Shown: piece by piece, positions 22,801 through 32,960 of the stretch
Numbering within the stretch: the stretch's first letter is position 1
How the letters are laid out: each line of letters opens with the position of its first letter
Source of the DNA: Glandiceps talaboti
Lineage: Eukaryota > Hemichordata > Enteropneusta > Spengelidae
Direction of reading: 5' to 3'
NCBI RefSeq assembly: GCF_964340395.1
Contig: NC_135563.1
Coordinates: 2,680,001-2,744,000, forward strand
DNA length: 64,000 nucleotides
Notes under the pieces: model-generated
Database searches by the model: none
The model's input: only the letters and a program-made list of their open reading frames with translations
What the model was told of the DNA's origin: nothing
Program-made: the position numbers and the translations under genes

Positions 22801-23420
22801 AAAATAGTTTCTCGTCAGGAAATGTTGTCTAAAGTGATACGACGATGGGCTTATTTTTTTTTTACATTCTCAACAAATGTCATAGTACATGTTGTGGTGC
22901 CAGGAGATCACTAACAGCAATGAGCAAATAGCAATCAATGAGAAAAAATAACTTATTACATATGTTCTGTTGTATTCCAACAATTGTCTTTAGGAACGAC
23001 AATCTCAATACTTTGCCCTCTGGTTGTATGAATGGATTTATAAGTATGACCCAAAGCCTGTACCTGCCATCAGAGTGTACAAGACAAGGTCAAGGACCTT
23101 AGACAAAGACATAAAGAGTCTTGACAAATACTGCACCATAGATCTGGAATATCGCCCTCCCTTAAACAACGGGATATTTGAGTGAAGTGAAGGGGTTGTC
23201 CAGTGCAGGTGTGGTGGCGAGTCCCACTCAAAGCACACAACAAGCACAACATGTGAGCGGAACTTGACTTTAAATGGCTGGCGCCGAATTAGCAATCTTT
23301 GTTACCGGTGAAAAAGGAAAATTTGCTGATACACAATAAAAGGGATTAAACAAAGTTGTATCTTTGATATGTATACAACAATCAGGAAATTGTAAAACTT
23401 CCGGGTAGCCTCATTGTAAT
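22801..23420. other. Spacer between inverted satellite arrays, second part
   Basis: No gene recognised. A short minus-strand piece (AAGGTCCTTGACCTTGTC near 23090) resembles AAGGTCTTCGACCTTGTC near 22291 on the plus strand, possibly another small inverted duplication. Confidence 0.4.
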
Positions 23421-24042
23421 ATGTCGAGATAACGAGATAGCTATGTCGAGATAACGAGATAGCTATGTCGAGATAACAAGATAGCTATGTTGAGATAACG
23501 AGATAGTATGTCGAGATAACGAGCTAGCTATGTCGAGATAACGAGATAGCTATGTCGAGATAACGAGATAGCTATGTCGAGATAATGAGATAGCTATGTC
23601 GAGGATAGCTATGTCGAGATAACGAGATAGCTATGTCGACATAACGAGATAGCTATGTCGAGATAATGAGATAGCTATGTCGAGATAACGAGATAGCTAT
23701 GTCGAGATAACGAGATAGCTATGTCGAGATAATGAGCTAGCTATGTCGAGATAATGAGATAGCTATGTTGAGATAACGAGATAGTATGTCGAGATAACAA
23801 GATAGCTATGTTGAGATAACGAGATAGTATGTCGAGATAACAAAATAGCTATGTCGAGATAACGAGATAGCTATGTCGAGATAACGAGATAGCTATGTTG
23901 AGATAACGAGATAGATATGTCGAGATAACGAGATAGTAGTCGAGATAACGAGATAGCTATGTCGAGATAACGAGATAGTATATCGAGATAACGATATAGT
24001 AAGTCGAGATAACGAGATAGGAAGTCGAGATAACGAGATAAT
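23421..24042 (-). repeat. 22-bp satellite array (ATGTCGAGATAACGAGATAGCT), inverted relative to the 21-bp array
   Basis: About 28 units of the motif. Its reverse complement is the 20891-21554 motif with the extra GCT variant. One unit is shortened (near 23600) and the last units degenerate (GTCGAGATAACGAGATAG). Confidence 0.95.
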
Positions 24043-26324
24043 TTTTAACATTTTGCTCTACGCAAATGTCCCCTCCGGGCTTCCATAGGTTATAACCTGT
24101 CGATGTACATGTTATATCAAATTTAGCTTTAAAATGTAAGTAAACTTTGTCTGAATGCGACTTTATTCCGACATTTTAATTATATTAGCTCAGGATTACG
24201 TTCGGAGCTTTGAGCTCGATGGCAAATCATACCGGCTAGGCTTCGAGCCTACATACAAAAAGTTATTGACTGTGTACAAGGCTGAAAAGAACAACACGAG
24301 GGAGTCATAATAAAGGAGGCATTAAAAAACGTATGGCGAAGCAAGTGAAACGTCATTACAGGTTTATGAGTTGTTTTCATCAATCTGTATTAAACAGTCA
24401 ATAACACATCATCAACTTAAAAGGTCACACCGTAATGTAGAATTGTAATTCAAAGTTCTACCTTGACAAGGGTATTACATTTCTGTACAGTGACAGATGA
24501 GTTGAACAGACGATCAGTCCTCTACAACTCTGGGGAATGGCAAGGTGAACAAATATAAACTTAACATCCGAAATGTTAGTGTGACCATTTATTAACGGTC
24601 TACGAGATCCAGTATGAATATATTTTCATGGAGTAGAGATAAACGAAACAACATGAGCTTCCGAAACATTTCAACTATCGCGATACACACTCATAAATTG
24701 GAAGATAAAAACATTTGAAAATCATCATCCTTAAAGGAGGAGTCGGACATGGGTTCATTTGAGACACTGTTTTTATCGAAATGAACATATATAAAACTCA
24801 TTTAGCGTATTAATGTTGATTCATACCTTGGGACTGAGTGCAAAATATCTCTCATTTATGTATGTATATGTTCTCCACGATCCTGCCGTCAACGGCACTA
24901 AAACATTACGTCATCTAATTAATCATCAAGATTGTCTAACTGCCACGCAACAGATGTCACAAAATGATAATTCAAGATGTTTCAATAAATGCAATGTTGA
25001 CATGAAAACAACCCAGGCAATATGCTTTGATCTGGTCCATATCTCTTTAACACTCGTCATCATAATGCCAGCTCCACGTAGCTACATGGACATACCATAT
25101 TTTAGCAAATGATCTAGACAACAACGAAAGACATTGTGACATGAGGCGCTAGGATTGTTAGTTATGTGTTTTTAAGCCCAATTATCATCGCCGGCACTAA
25201 TATTAACAAAATGACTCTGTCTTTGTAGGAGAAGGGATTGCACGAAAGATTGGAAAACTAGCTAGCAAAGTCATGACAAACATCCACATTAGCTTGTGAA
25301 GGTGAGATTTACAAATTAAAGTGAGTGTTCACGCATAATATTTGCTGTGACCGAGCTCAACTACCAAACATGTTATGAGGACAGAGTAATAAGTGAGAGG
25401 GGGAGGGGGTGGGGGGGGGAATAGACCAGGGACATACATAATTAGGGTTTGTTTATATATAAGTAGCTGATTTGAAAGATCTGTCCGTACGTTACATGTC
25501 TAATAAATAATATTACATAGTAAACAGCTTGTCATGAGGAAAAACAGATTATCATGTTGATTCAAGTCTGCCATTTCTATCGGCATGGGTGCGCATGTAA
25601 AATGTCAATGTTCTTTCATTTGACTGTCAAACATTATTGATTAGGGTAATCTGCAGACTTTCTTTTATTGAAACTCAATACAATTTTGGCAGAATGTATA
25701 CATTTAATTGTTCCATCTTCAAAGTTACTATGTTTTTAGCGATTCTTCTCGTGGGAGAAATACTATCAAAATGTTCATTACATTTCTAAACCTTACATAA
25801 ATTAATATTTGATGTGAATGAAAGTTCAAGGATATAATGGTACTTCGTGTTTGTTGTTTACGATGAAGACTGACACTGATATAAACCTTTAGAATCTAAC
25901 ACCATGACATGCGCAATAGGCCAGGTGCTAAGAACAATTAAGGACAGAACTACATGTATGTTTAGGTTAGACCCAGTATTTTACAATTGCGTGGTGCAAT
26001 GAAATAACTGTATGGTTGAAGGTCTGTTCTTTATAATACGTTTTACATTCAATGACAACACAATAATTGTACTCACGGACATGAAATGAATCATCGACTA
26101 ACTTATCTATTACTATCAAATATTATAGGTAATTCTTCACAAGGTTTATAAACTATATATTCAAGAGTAGTCACGTTTCGAGACTAACCGGGCTCTATTC
26201 ATACTGAATCAAGACTCAACGTTTACCCTTATTTCATAACGAACCATCATAACCTTAAGACTGCAGGCACAGAGCACTTTACCATCAATGTTGGTTACAA
26301 GTGGTCATAATTTTACCTCCCGTT
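24043..26324. other. Non-coding DNA, no gene seen
   Basis: About 2.3 kb with no coding similarity. A purine/G-rich tract (GGGAGGGGGTGGGGGGGG) lies near 25400. The 99-codon frame at 24813-25112 has no recognisable domain and no supporting context. Confidence 0.5.
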
Positions 26325-26560
26325 TTTACCTTCCGTAAGGAAGGTGATACTATACTGATGAAGTCTGTGTGTCTGTGCGTGCGTCCGTGCGTGCGCGCGC
26401 GCGCGCGTGTGTGTGTGTTTGTATCACCATTTCCGAAAAAACGGCTGCATCAATTCAAACGAAATATCATAGACATGTTCCTTAGGGTAATGGCCAGAAC
26501 TGATTAGGTTTTGGTAATAATCCGATGAATATTAATGACCAATTTGAGTAATTAATCGAT
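26325..26560 (+). repeat. Microsatellite-cored dispersed repeat, copy 2
   Basis: CTTCCGTAAGGAAGG, then a GTCTGTGCGTGC/GC/GT microsatellite (26363-26420), then CGGCTGCATCAATTCAAACGA, TAGGGTAATGGCCAGAACTG and ATTAGGTTTTGGTAATAATC. Clearly related to 22370-22800, but ends sooner, at about 26560. Confidence 0.8.
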
Positions 26561-26564
26561 CGAA

Positions 26565-26697
26565 CGAGGATAAAGTTGAAGTCAGACTCAGATTCAGATT
26601 CAGATTCAGGCAGCATTATCTTATGAACGTTATATTGAGCGTCACATGGCCTCAGATCCGAATCTGAATCTGACGCCAACTTTATACTCGTGTTCTA
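26565..26697. repeat. Imperfect inverted repeat (foldback) of ~130 bp
   Basis: CGAGGATAAAGTTGAAGTCAGA at the left end matches the reverse complement of the right end (CGAGTATAAAGTTGGCGTCAGA). Both arms continue with a TTCAGATTC repeat. It immediately follows the dispersed repeat at 26325-26560. Confidence 0.7.
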
Positions 26698-27029
26698 CAC
26701 TACTGAAAAAGACTCTGTTTTCAGGGGTTTCATGCCAACCTTATTTTGTGTTTCCTTGGATCTGCACTCTGCATTGGCTGCACAAACACCAGAAAAAAGA
26801 AGACTGAGGCAGGGTATTTAAGTGATTCAAACTCACCAGAAAACATTTTTTTTCTTGGCCTTAAAATAGGTTTACAATGAGTGCGGAGTTCACAAACAGG
26901 TGAAATATTTATCATCGTTTCAATTTCGTCAAATATGGACTTATCATTTTCAAATTTCACACACTGATGCGCAGATGAATAACGAGAAATCGTGTCTTTT
27001 TAGATTTTCGATTAGAAGTTTAGGAAGTA

Positions 27030-28090
27030 CAGTAAAACGTCGATTATCCAAACGCTTATGGGGACATGCATTTAGTTCGGATATGCGATCTGCATCGAGA
27101 TGGGACGGGCAGGGTCAAAAGGTTGCACTCATACAGAATGAACGTACACATAAGCTGCATATCACACTTACACATGTTACATGCACTCTCAGACAAATGA
27201 AACGTACCGTACTACATAGAAACCTTTTTAATGAACTGTACTTATTTAATACTAAAACTAAACAAAAAAGTTGAATATAATAGGAAAACGACATTGTGAA
27301 TTGAATATGTGTAGAAGAAATAAAAAACCGTATTTACAAGAAAGACGACGACGTGGTGGACAGCTGATAAGAACGCACTGTTGTCATGGTTGCATCTATA
27401 AATAGTGTTCACTGACATGTAAATGTAATCAAATTGTATCAATGTGTACAAACGATGTGTCCGCAATTTAGCCACTCAATGAGAAAAAAAATAAAGTTCA
27501 GAAAAACGAAGTAAGGGGTTTCTGTTTCATTGCACGGCTGTCTGCTGCTTTTCTGTGTAAACTACGGAGCAAACAACTGGGTAGGTTCACTATCAGGCTG
27601 CGACTCTAGCCATAACAAACACCGAGAAAACATAGCTGCCGCTCAGTTCGCCGTGCGATGATACCGGTTCAAAGGGGACATCGTTTCTTTATCTTCAGTT
27701 TCAGTTTCAGTTTCGCTATCAATTTCAGTTTCAATCTTAGCATCGTGTAATATCTCTTCATCATCAAAAGTTTGGTATCCGGAGCGATCTGGTCAATCAC
27801 ACCAGCATGTTTTCGATGTCGACGTCATCTGATACTGACTGTTTCACCACTAGTTGTTACGATCGGTTCTGTAACTGTTTCATCAGGGATGTTCAAATTG
27901 AGTTTGTGCCATGCATTACGGAGAGTGTCACCTTTGAAAACCTTTATTGGAAAAAGAAACGAAACTCCTTTCACTTCTGACCGACAATCATCTTTTCGGT
28001 ATCACAATCAATGGTCAAGAATGCCGCAACAGATATAGAGCTAAATTTCTTGCATAAATCCTTACGGAAGGCATTCAGTTTAAATCTGGT
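27030..28090 (-). mobile_element. Decayed pogo/Tigger-like DNA transposon
   Basis: The left end at 27030 reads CAGTAAAACGTCGATTATCC and is preceded by TA (27028-27029). This is the typical form of a pogo/Tigger terminal inverted repeat next to its TA target. Further in, minus-strand frames encode the C-terminal part of a Tigger/jerky-type transposase (see 27530-28090). The opposite inverted end is not found: the element is interrupted near 28090 by the GTCT-cored repeat. It is truncated and frameshifted, hence inactive. Confidence 0.75.
27530..28090 (-). pseudogene. Tigger/jerky-like DDE transposase, C-terminal remnant
   Basis: Three minus-strand pieces occur in family order but in different frames. 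At about 27830-27960 is DTLRNAWHKLNL (the AW...TLRNAWxKL block after the DDE domain). At about 27650-27800 is DRSGYQTFDDEEIL, then an acidic Ser/Glu/Thr stretch (the PGYQ...EIV acidic region). At about 27535-27615 is LLWLESQPDSEPTQLF (the LxWLEQQPxxxPTxL terminal block). A fourth piece at about 27971-28085 (FRKDLCKKFSS) may be the preceding RKxL segment. Frameshifts and stops separate all pieces. The DDE catalytic core itself is not preserved here. Individual pieces are short, but their joint order makes the call fairly safe. Confidence 0.75.
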
Positions 28091-28094
28091 TGGT

Positions 28095-28097
28095 TGG

Positions 28098-28159
<62 letters not shown>

Positions 28160-29110
28160 GCCTGTGTTCGTGTCCGTGGTCACGATATCTCAAAATCTAC
28201 TGCATCGATTCTTATGAAACTTGCTACACATCTTCCATATGCCGATCATAAGAACTGGTTAGATTTTGATAAACATTCAATAAACTATTGAATTGACGGT
28301 TTTAAGTAATTAGGCTAAATCTAAACAATGCAAATTTAGTACATAAGCTTACATCAACCATAATAAGCACATATGTTCTATAAAGCCTGTTAATATTTAG
28401 TTTTAATGAGTAAGTTGCATAATTAACGATGTTTGGTAATTAGGCAATATCTTAAGAATGGAATCGAAGCTTCACATTTAATATAATTTGGTACATATAT
28501 CAACCATAACACGGCTCACATGTCCTATGAAGTTTGTTGACATAGTTTTTACTTTTAATGAGTAATTCGAATAATTAATTATCTCCAGTAATAAAACTAT
28601 CTCTTGATAATGCACTCTTCAAATTCCATATAATTTGGCAAATACATTAACCATATCAAAGTACACTTACCCTATAAAGCGTATTGGTAAAGGTTTTTAG
28701 TCTTAATGATTAATTTGCATAATAAATGATTTTCGGTAATTAGGCTATATCTTTACAATGCAAGCTTCAAATTTCACATATTTTGGTACATCATAAATGG
28801 AACATAACTAATTACATATCTTAAGAACGCAAATTTCATATAATTTAGTACCTTCATCAACCACAGCAAAGCACATGCGTTTGATGTAGTTTTATGTAAA
28901 TTTTCATTGTGATGTGTAATTTGCCAAAATAAATGATTTAATAGAATGCAAGCTTTGAATTAATACATTGATGGTAAAGAAGTGTATGTCTACATTAAAT
29001 TGGTTGATGTAGCTTATAATCTTAGTGGTTCATTTCCATAATTAATGATTTTTTTTATAATTAGACATTATCTTGGATATGCAAGGTCAAATTTCGTATA
29101 ATTAATTCTA
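28095..29110 (+). repeat. Microsatellite-cored dispersed repeat, copy 3, with internal tandem units
   Basis: Begins with (GTCT)n at 28100-28160, then CACGATATCTCAAAATCTACTGCATCGATTC. It then carries about five diverged tandem units of roughly 125-155 bases, each with a (GTAATTAGGC)TATATCT.AA.AATGCA core followed by AATTTGGTACAT and AACCATA.CA (cores near 28306, 28430, 28585, 28732 and 29053). The single unit in the 22370-22800 copy matches these. Confidence 0.75.
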
Positions 29111-29267
29111 CAGTTAAGGGCACATCATGTACGATAGCTGTAACCGAGACGTTTGCACTCCAACAATGTCAATATATGTAGGTCCAAAAAATCGGGACTT
29201 ATTCAGTTAAAATTTGGTTTATGTAATGTTTAGATAGTCTCTCTCGGCGTAATTTAGTTGTTTTTAA

Positions 29268-29350
29268 AGAATAGAATAGAATATAATATAATAGAGTAGA
29301 ATAGAGTAGAATAGAATATAATGGGATGGAATGGGGTGGGGTGGGGTGGG
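29268..29350. repeat. (AGAAT)n / (GGGGT)n pentanucleotide repeat
   Basis: Five-base periodicity changing from AATAG through AATGG to GGGGT units. Confidence 0.85.
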
Positions 29351-31136
29351 AGAGGATAGGATGAAATATTATTTGTACTGTAGGCTACGAAGAGGACCAT
29401 GTTTTACGAAAATATATACGAATAAATTATTATTAAAAATATGCATATTTTCAAAATTCGAAATTTTCAAAAGCCTTTTTCAACGTAGTTCTAACTGTAG
29501 ATGCCAAGAAGGAAGGAAGGCCTAGTATATAAATAGAACTATCTGTTACTGTAAATGCCAGGAAGGAAGGAAGGCCTAGTATATAAATAGAACTATATGT
29601 TACTGTAAATGCCAGGAAGGAAGGAAGGCCTAGTATATAAATAGAACTATCTGTTACTGTAAATGCCAGGAAGGAAGGAAGGCCTAGTATATAAATAGAA
29701 CTATCTGTTACTGTAAATGCCAGGAAGGAAGGAAGGCCTAGTATATAAATAGAACTGTTACTGTAAATGCCGGGAAGGAAGGAAGGCATGTTACTGTAAA
29801 TAACAAAAAGGGAGGAAGGCCTAGTATATAAATAGAACTATCTGTTACTGTAAATGCCAGGAAGGAAGGAAGGCATGTTACTGTAAATAGCAAAAAGGGA
29901 GGAAGGCCTGTATAAATAGAACTATATCTAACTGTAAATGCCAGGAAGGAAGGAAGGCCTAGTATATAAATAGAACTATCTGTTACTGTAAATGCTGGGA
30001 AGGAAGGAAGGCATGTTACTGTACATGTAAATAGCAGAAAGGGAGGAAGGCCTAGTATATAAATAGAACTATCTGTTACTGTAAATGCCGGGAAGGAAGG
30101 AAGGGATGTTACTGTAAATAGCAAAAAGGGAGGAAGGCCTGTATAAATAGAACTATATCTAACTGTAAATGCCAGGAAGGAAGGAAGGCCTAGTATATAA
30201 ATAGAACTATCTGTTACTGTAAATGCCATTAAGGAAGGAAGGGAAGGAAGGAAGGCCTAGTATATAAATAGAACTATCTGTTACTGTAAATGCCAGGAAG
30301 GAAGGAAGGCATGTTACTGTAAATAGCAAAAAGGGAGGAAGGCCTGTATAAATAGAACTATATCTAACTGTAAATGCCAGGAAGGAAGGAAGGCCTAGTA
30401 TATAAATAGAACTATCTGTTACTGTAAATGCTGGGAAGGAATGAAGGCATGTTACTGTACATGTAAATAGCAGAAAGGGAGGAAGGCCTAGTATATAAAT
30501 AGAACTATCTGTTACTGTAAATGCCGGGAAGGAAGGAAGGGATGTTACTGTAAATAGCAAAAAGGGAGGAAGGCCTGTATAAATAGAACTATATCTAACT
30601 GTAAATGCCAGGAAGGAAGGAAGGCCTAGTATATAAATAGAACTATCTGTTACTGTAAATGCCATTAAGGAAGGAAGGGAAGGAAGGAAGGCCTAGTATA
30701 TAAATAGAACTATCTGTTACTGTAAATGCCATTAAGGAAGGAAGGGAAGGAAGGAAGGCCTAGTATATAAATAGAATTGTCTGTTACTGTAAATGCCATT
30801 AAGGAAGGAAGGGAAGGAAGGAAGGCCTAGTATATAAATAGAACTATCTGTTACTGTAAATGCCATTAAGGAAGGAAGGGAAGGAAGGAAGGCCTAGTAT
30901 ATAGAATTGTCTGTTACTGTAAATGCCATTAAGGAAGGAAGGGAAGGGAATGGAATGAAGGCCTAGTATATAAATAGAACTATCTGTTACTGTAAATGCC
31001 ATTAAGGAAGGAAGGGAAGGAAGGAAGGCCTAGTATATAAATAGAATTGTCTGTTACTGTAAATGCCATTAAGGAAGGAAGGGAAGGAAGGAAGGCCTAG
31101 TATATAAATATCACCATAGTATGCAGTGTTCCCTAT

Positions 31137-31350
31137 CGGTTGGTGCAAATGCACCACGATACCGGATTGCGACCGAAGGGAACGACGGGTGGATCTAACC
31201 ATTAATAAATCGCCTAGATATGAGGGCCCGCACCCATTAAGAACTTTAAAAACAATACAGAGTACTTTGAATTCAATGCGCTTCTGAATAGGTAGCCAGT
31301 GTAATGAATGAAGAACTGGGGTAATATGCTCAACTTTTTTCTTTCTAATG
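31137..31350 (-). pseudogene. Inverted RT C-terminal segment of LINE copy A
   Basis: The minus strand encodes KKKVEHITPVLHSLHWLP, then KRIEFKVLCIVFKVLNG, then RSLRSQSGIVVHLHQP. This is the C-terminal domain of a CR1/L2-like RT (compare LHWLPI in the 12817-14388 copy). The continuation of the protein (GDQAFSICGPRLWNALPPCL...FKSALKYHLF) lies on the opposite strand to the right, which establishes the inversion. Confidence 0.85.
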
Positions 31351-31351
31351 A

Positions 31352-31503
31352 TAGGGAACACTGCATACTATGGTGATCAGGCCTTCTCTATTTGCGGCCC
31401 ACGCCTTTGGAATGCCCTGCCACCATGTCTTCGTTCTTCACATACTTTGAACAGTTTTAAATCTGCCTTAAAATATCATCTTTTTAGATCTCATTATCAT
31501 TAA
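31352..31503 (+). pseudogene. RT C-terminal tail of LINE copy A
   Basis: The plus strand encodes GDQAFSICGPRLWNALPPCL and then a typical LINE ending of the form NSFKSALKYHLF, followed by TAA. It is the direct-orientation half of the 5'-inverted insertion. Confidence 0.85.
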
Positions 31504-32376
31504 CTTTTTAACTTTTTTACATTTCAGTTTTTAAATGTCATTCCGTGTCTTTGTATTTTTATCTTGTTTCATTTTATGTTTATACTTGTGTATATGTACA
31601 TTTTAAATTGCTTTTATACTTTTGTTCAGCGCATTGAGATTGTTTTAATGTAATGCGCTCTATAAGAAATAAATATTATTATTATTATTATTATTAAATA
31701 GAACTATCTGTTACTGCAAATGCCATTAAGGAAGGAAGGGAAGGAAGGAAGGCCTAGTATATAAATAGAATTGTCTGTTACTGTAAATGCCATTAAGGAA
31801 GGAAGGGAAGGAAGGAAGGCCTAGTATATAAATAGAACTATCTGTTACTGTAAATGCCATTAAGGAAGGAAGGGAAGGAAGGAAGGCCTAGTATATAAAT
31901 AGAACTATCTGTTACTGTAAATGCCATTAAGGAAGGAAGGGAAGGAAGGAAGGCCTAGTATATAAATAGAACTATATGTTACTGTAAATGCCATTAAGGA
32001 AGGAAGGGAAGGAAGGAAGGCCTAGTATATAAATAGAATTGTCTGTTACTGTAAATGCCATTAAGGAAGGAAGGGAAGGAAGGAAGGCCTAGTATATAAA
32101 TAGAACTATCTGTTACTGTAAATGCCATTAAGGAAGGAAGGGAAGGAAGGAAGGCCTAGTATATAAATAGAATTGTCTGTTACTGTAAATGCCATTAAGG
32201 AAGGAAGGCAAGGGAATGGAATGAAGGCCTAGTATATAAATAGAACTATCTGTTACTGTAAATGCCATTAAGGAAGGAAGGGAAGGAAGGAAGGCCTAGT
32301 ATATAAATAGAATTGTCTGTTACTGTAAATGCCATTAAGGAAGGAAGGGAAGGAAGGAAGGCCTAGTATATAAATA

Positions 32377-32960
32377 TCACCATAGTATGCAGTGTTCCCT
32401 ATCGGTTGGTGCAAATTCACCACGATACCGGATTGCGACCGAAGGGAACGACGGGTGGATCTAACCATTAATAAATCGCCTAGATATGAGGGCCCGCACC
32501 CATTAAGAACTTTAAAAACAATACAGAGTACTTTGAATTCAATGCGCTTCTGAATAGGTAGCCAGTGTAATGAATGAAGAACTGGGGTAATATGCTCAAC
32601 TTTTTTCTTTCTAATGATAGGGAACACTGCATACTATGGTGATCAGGCCTTCTCTATTTGCGGCCCACGCCTTTGGAATGCCCTGCCACCATGTCTTCGT
32701 TCTTCACATACTTTGAACAGTTTTAAATCTGCCTTAAAATATCATCTTTTTAATCTCATTATCATTAACTTTTTAACTTTTTTACATTTCAGTTTTTAAA
32801 TGTCATTCCGTGTCTTTGTATTTTTATCTTGTTTCATTTTATGTTTATACTTGTGTATATGTACATTTTAAATTGCTTTTATACTTTTGTTCAGCGCATT
32901 GAGATTGTTTTAATGTAATGCGCTCTATAAGAAATAAATATTATTATTATTATTATTATT
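32377..32960 (+). mobile_element. 5'-inverted LINE 3' end, copy B (duplicate of copy A)
   Basis: Nearly identical to 31111-31694, with the same boundaries and the same 26-bp inverted overlap (32377-32402 and 32617-32642), shifted by 1266 bp. Differences include a 2-base deletion (TTTTTAATC for TTTTTAGATC) that alters the end of the frame, and a T in the right flank (AAATTGAAC). The shared insertion site and shared flanking array variants show that it arose by duplication, not by a second insertion. Confidence 0.9.

Larger units (their letters stand above)
31111..31694 (+). mobile_element. 5'-inverted LINE 3' end, copy A
   Basis: A 584-bp insertion into a 67-bp unit. The right part (31351-31694) is in plus orientation: an RT C-terminal tail ending at TAA 31501-31503, then a 3' UTR with GCGCTCTATAAGAAATAAAT and an ATT tail. 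The left part (31111-31350) is the adjacent upstream coding segment in minus orientation. A 26-bp segment (31111-31136) is repeated in reverse complement at 31351-31376, so the two parts overlap by 26 bp of element sequence. The array reads TATATAAATA before it and TAAATAGAAC after it, consistent with a short TAAATA target duplication. This is the structure expected from twin priming. Confidence 0.85.

Noticed and set aside
23038-23295. 85-codon minus-strand frame
   Set aside because: No recognised motif. Its similarity to 22291 is limited to a short phrase and is more likely a small duplication.
24200-24270. tRNA-like B box (GGCTTCGAGCC)
   Set aside because: Does not match the GGTTCGA consensus, and no A box or cloverleaf is found upstream.
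24813-25112. 99-codon frame
   Set aside because: No family resemblance, no splice or expression signal visible, length compatible with chance.
26900-27274. 124-codon frame
   Set aside because: Starts at GTG and crosses the terminal inverted repeat of the Tigger-like element, so it cannot be one gene.
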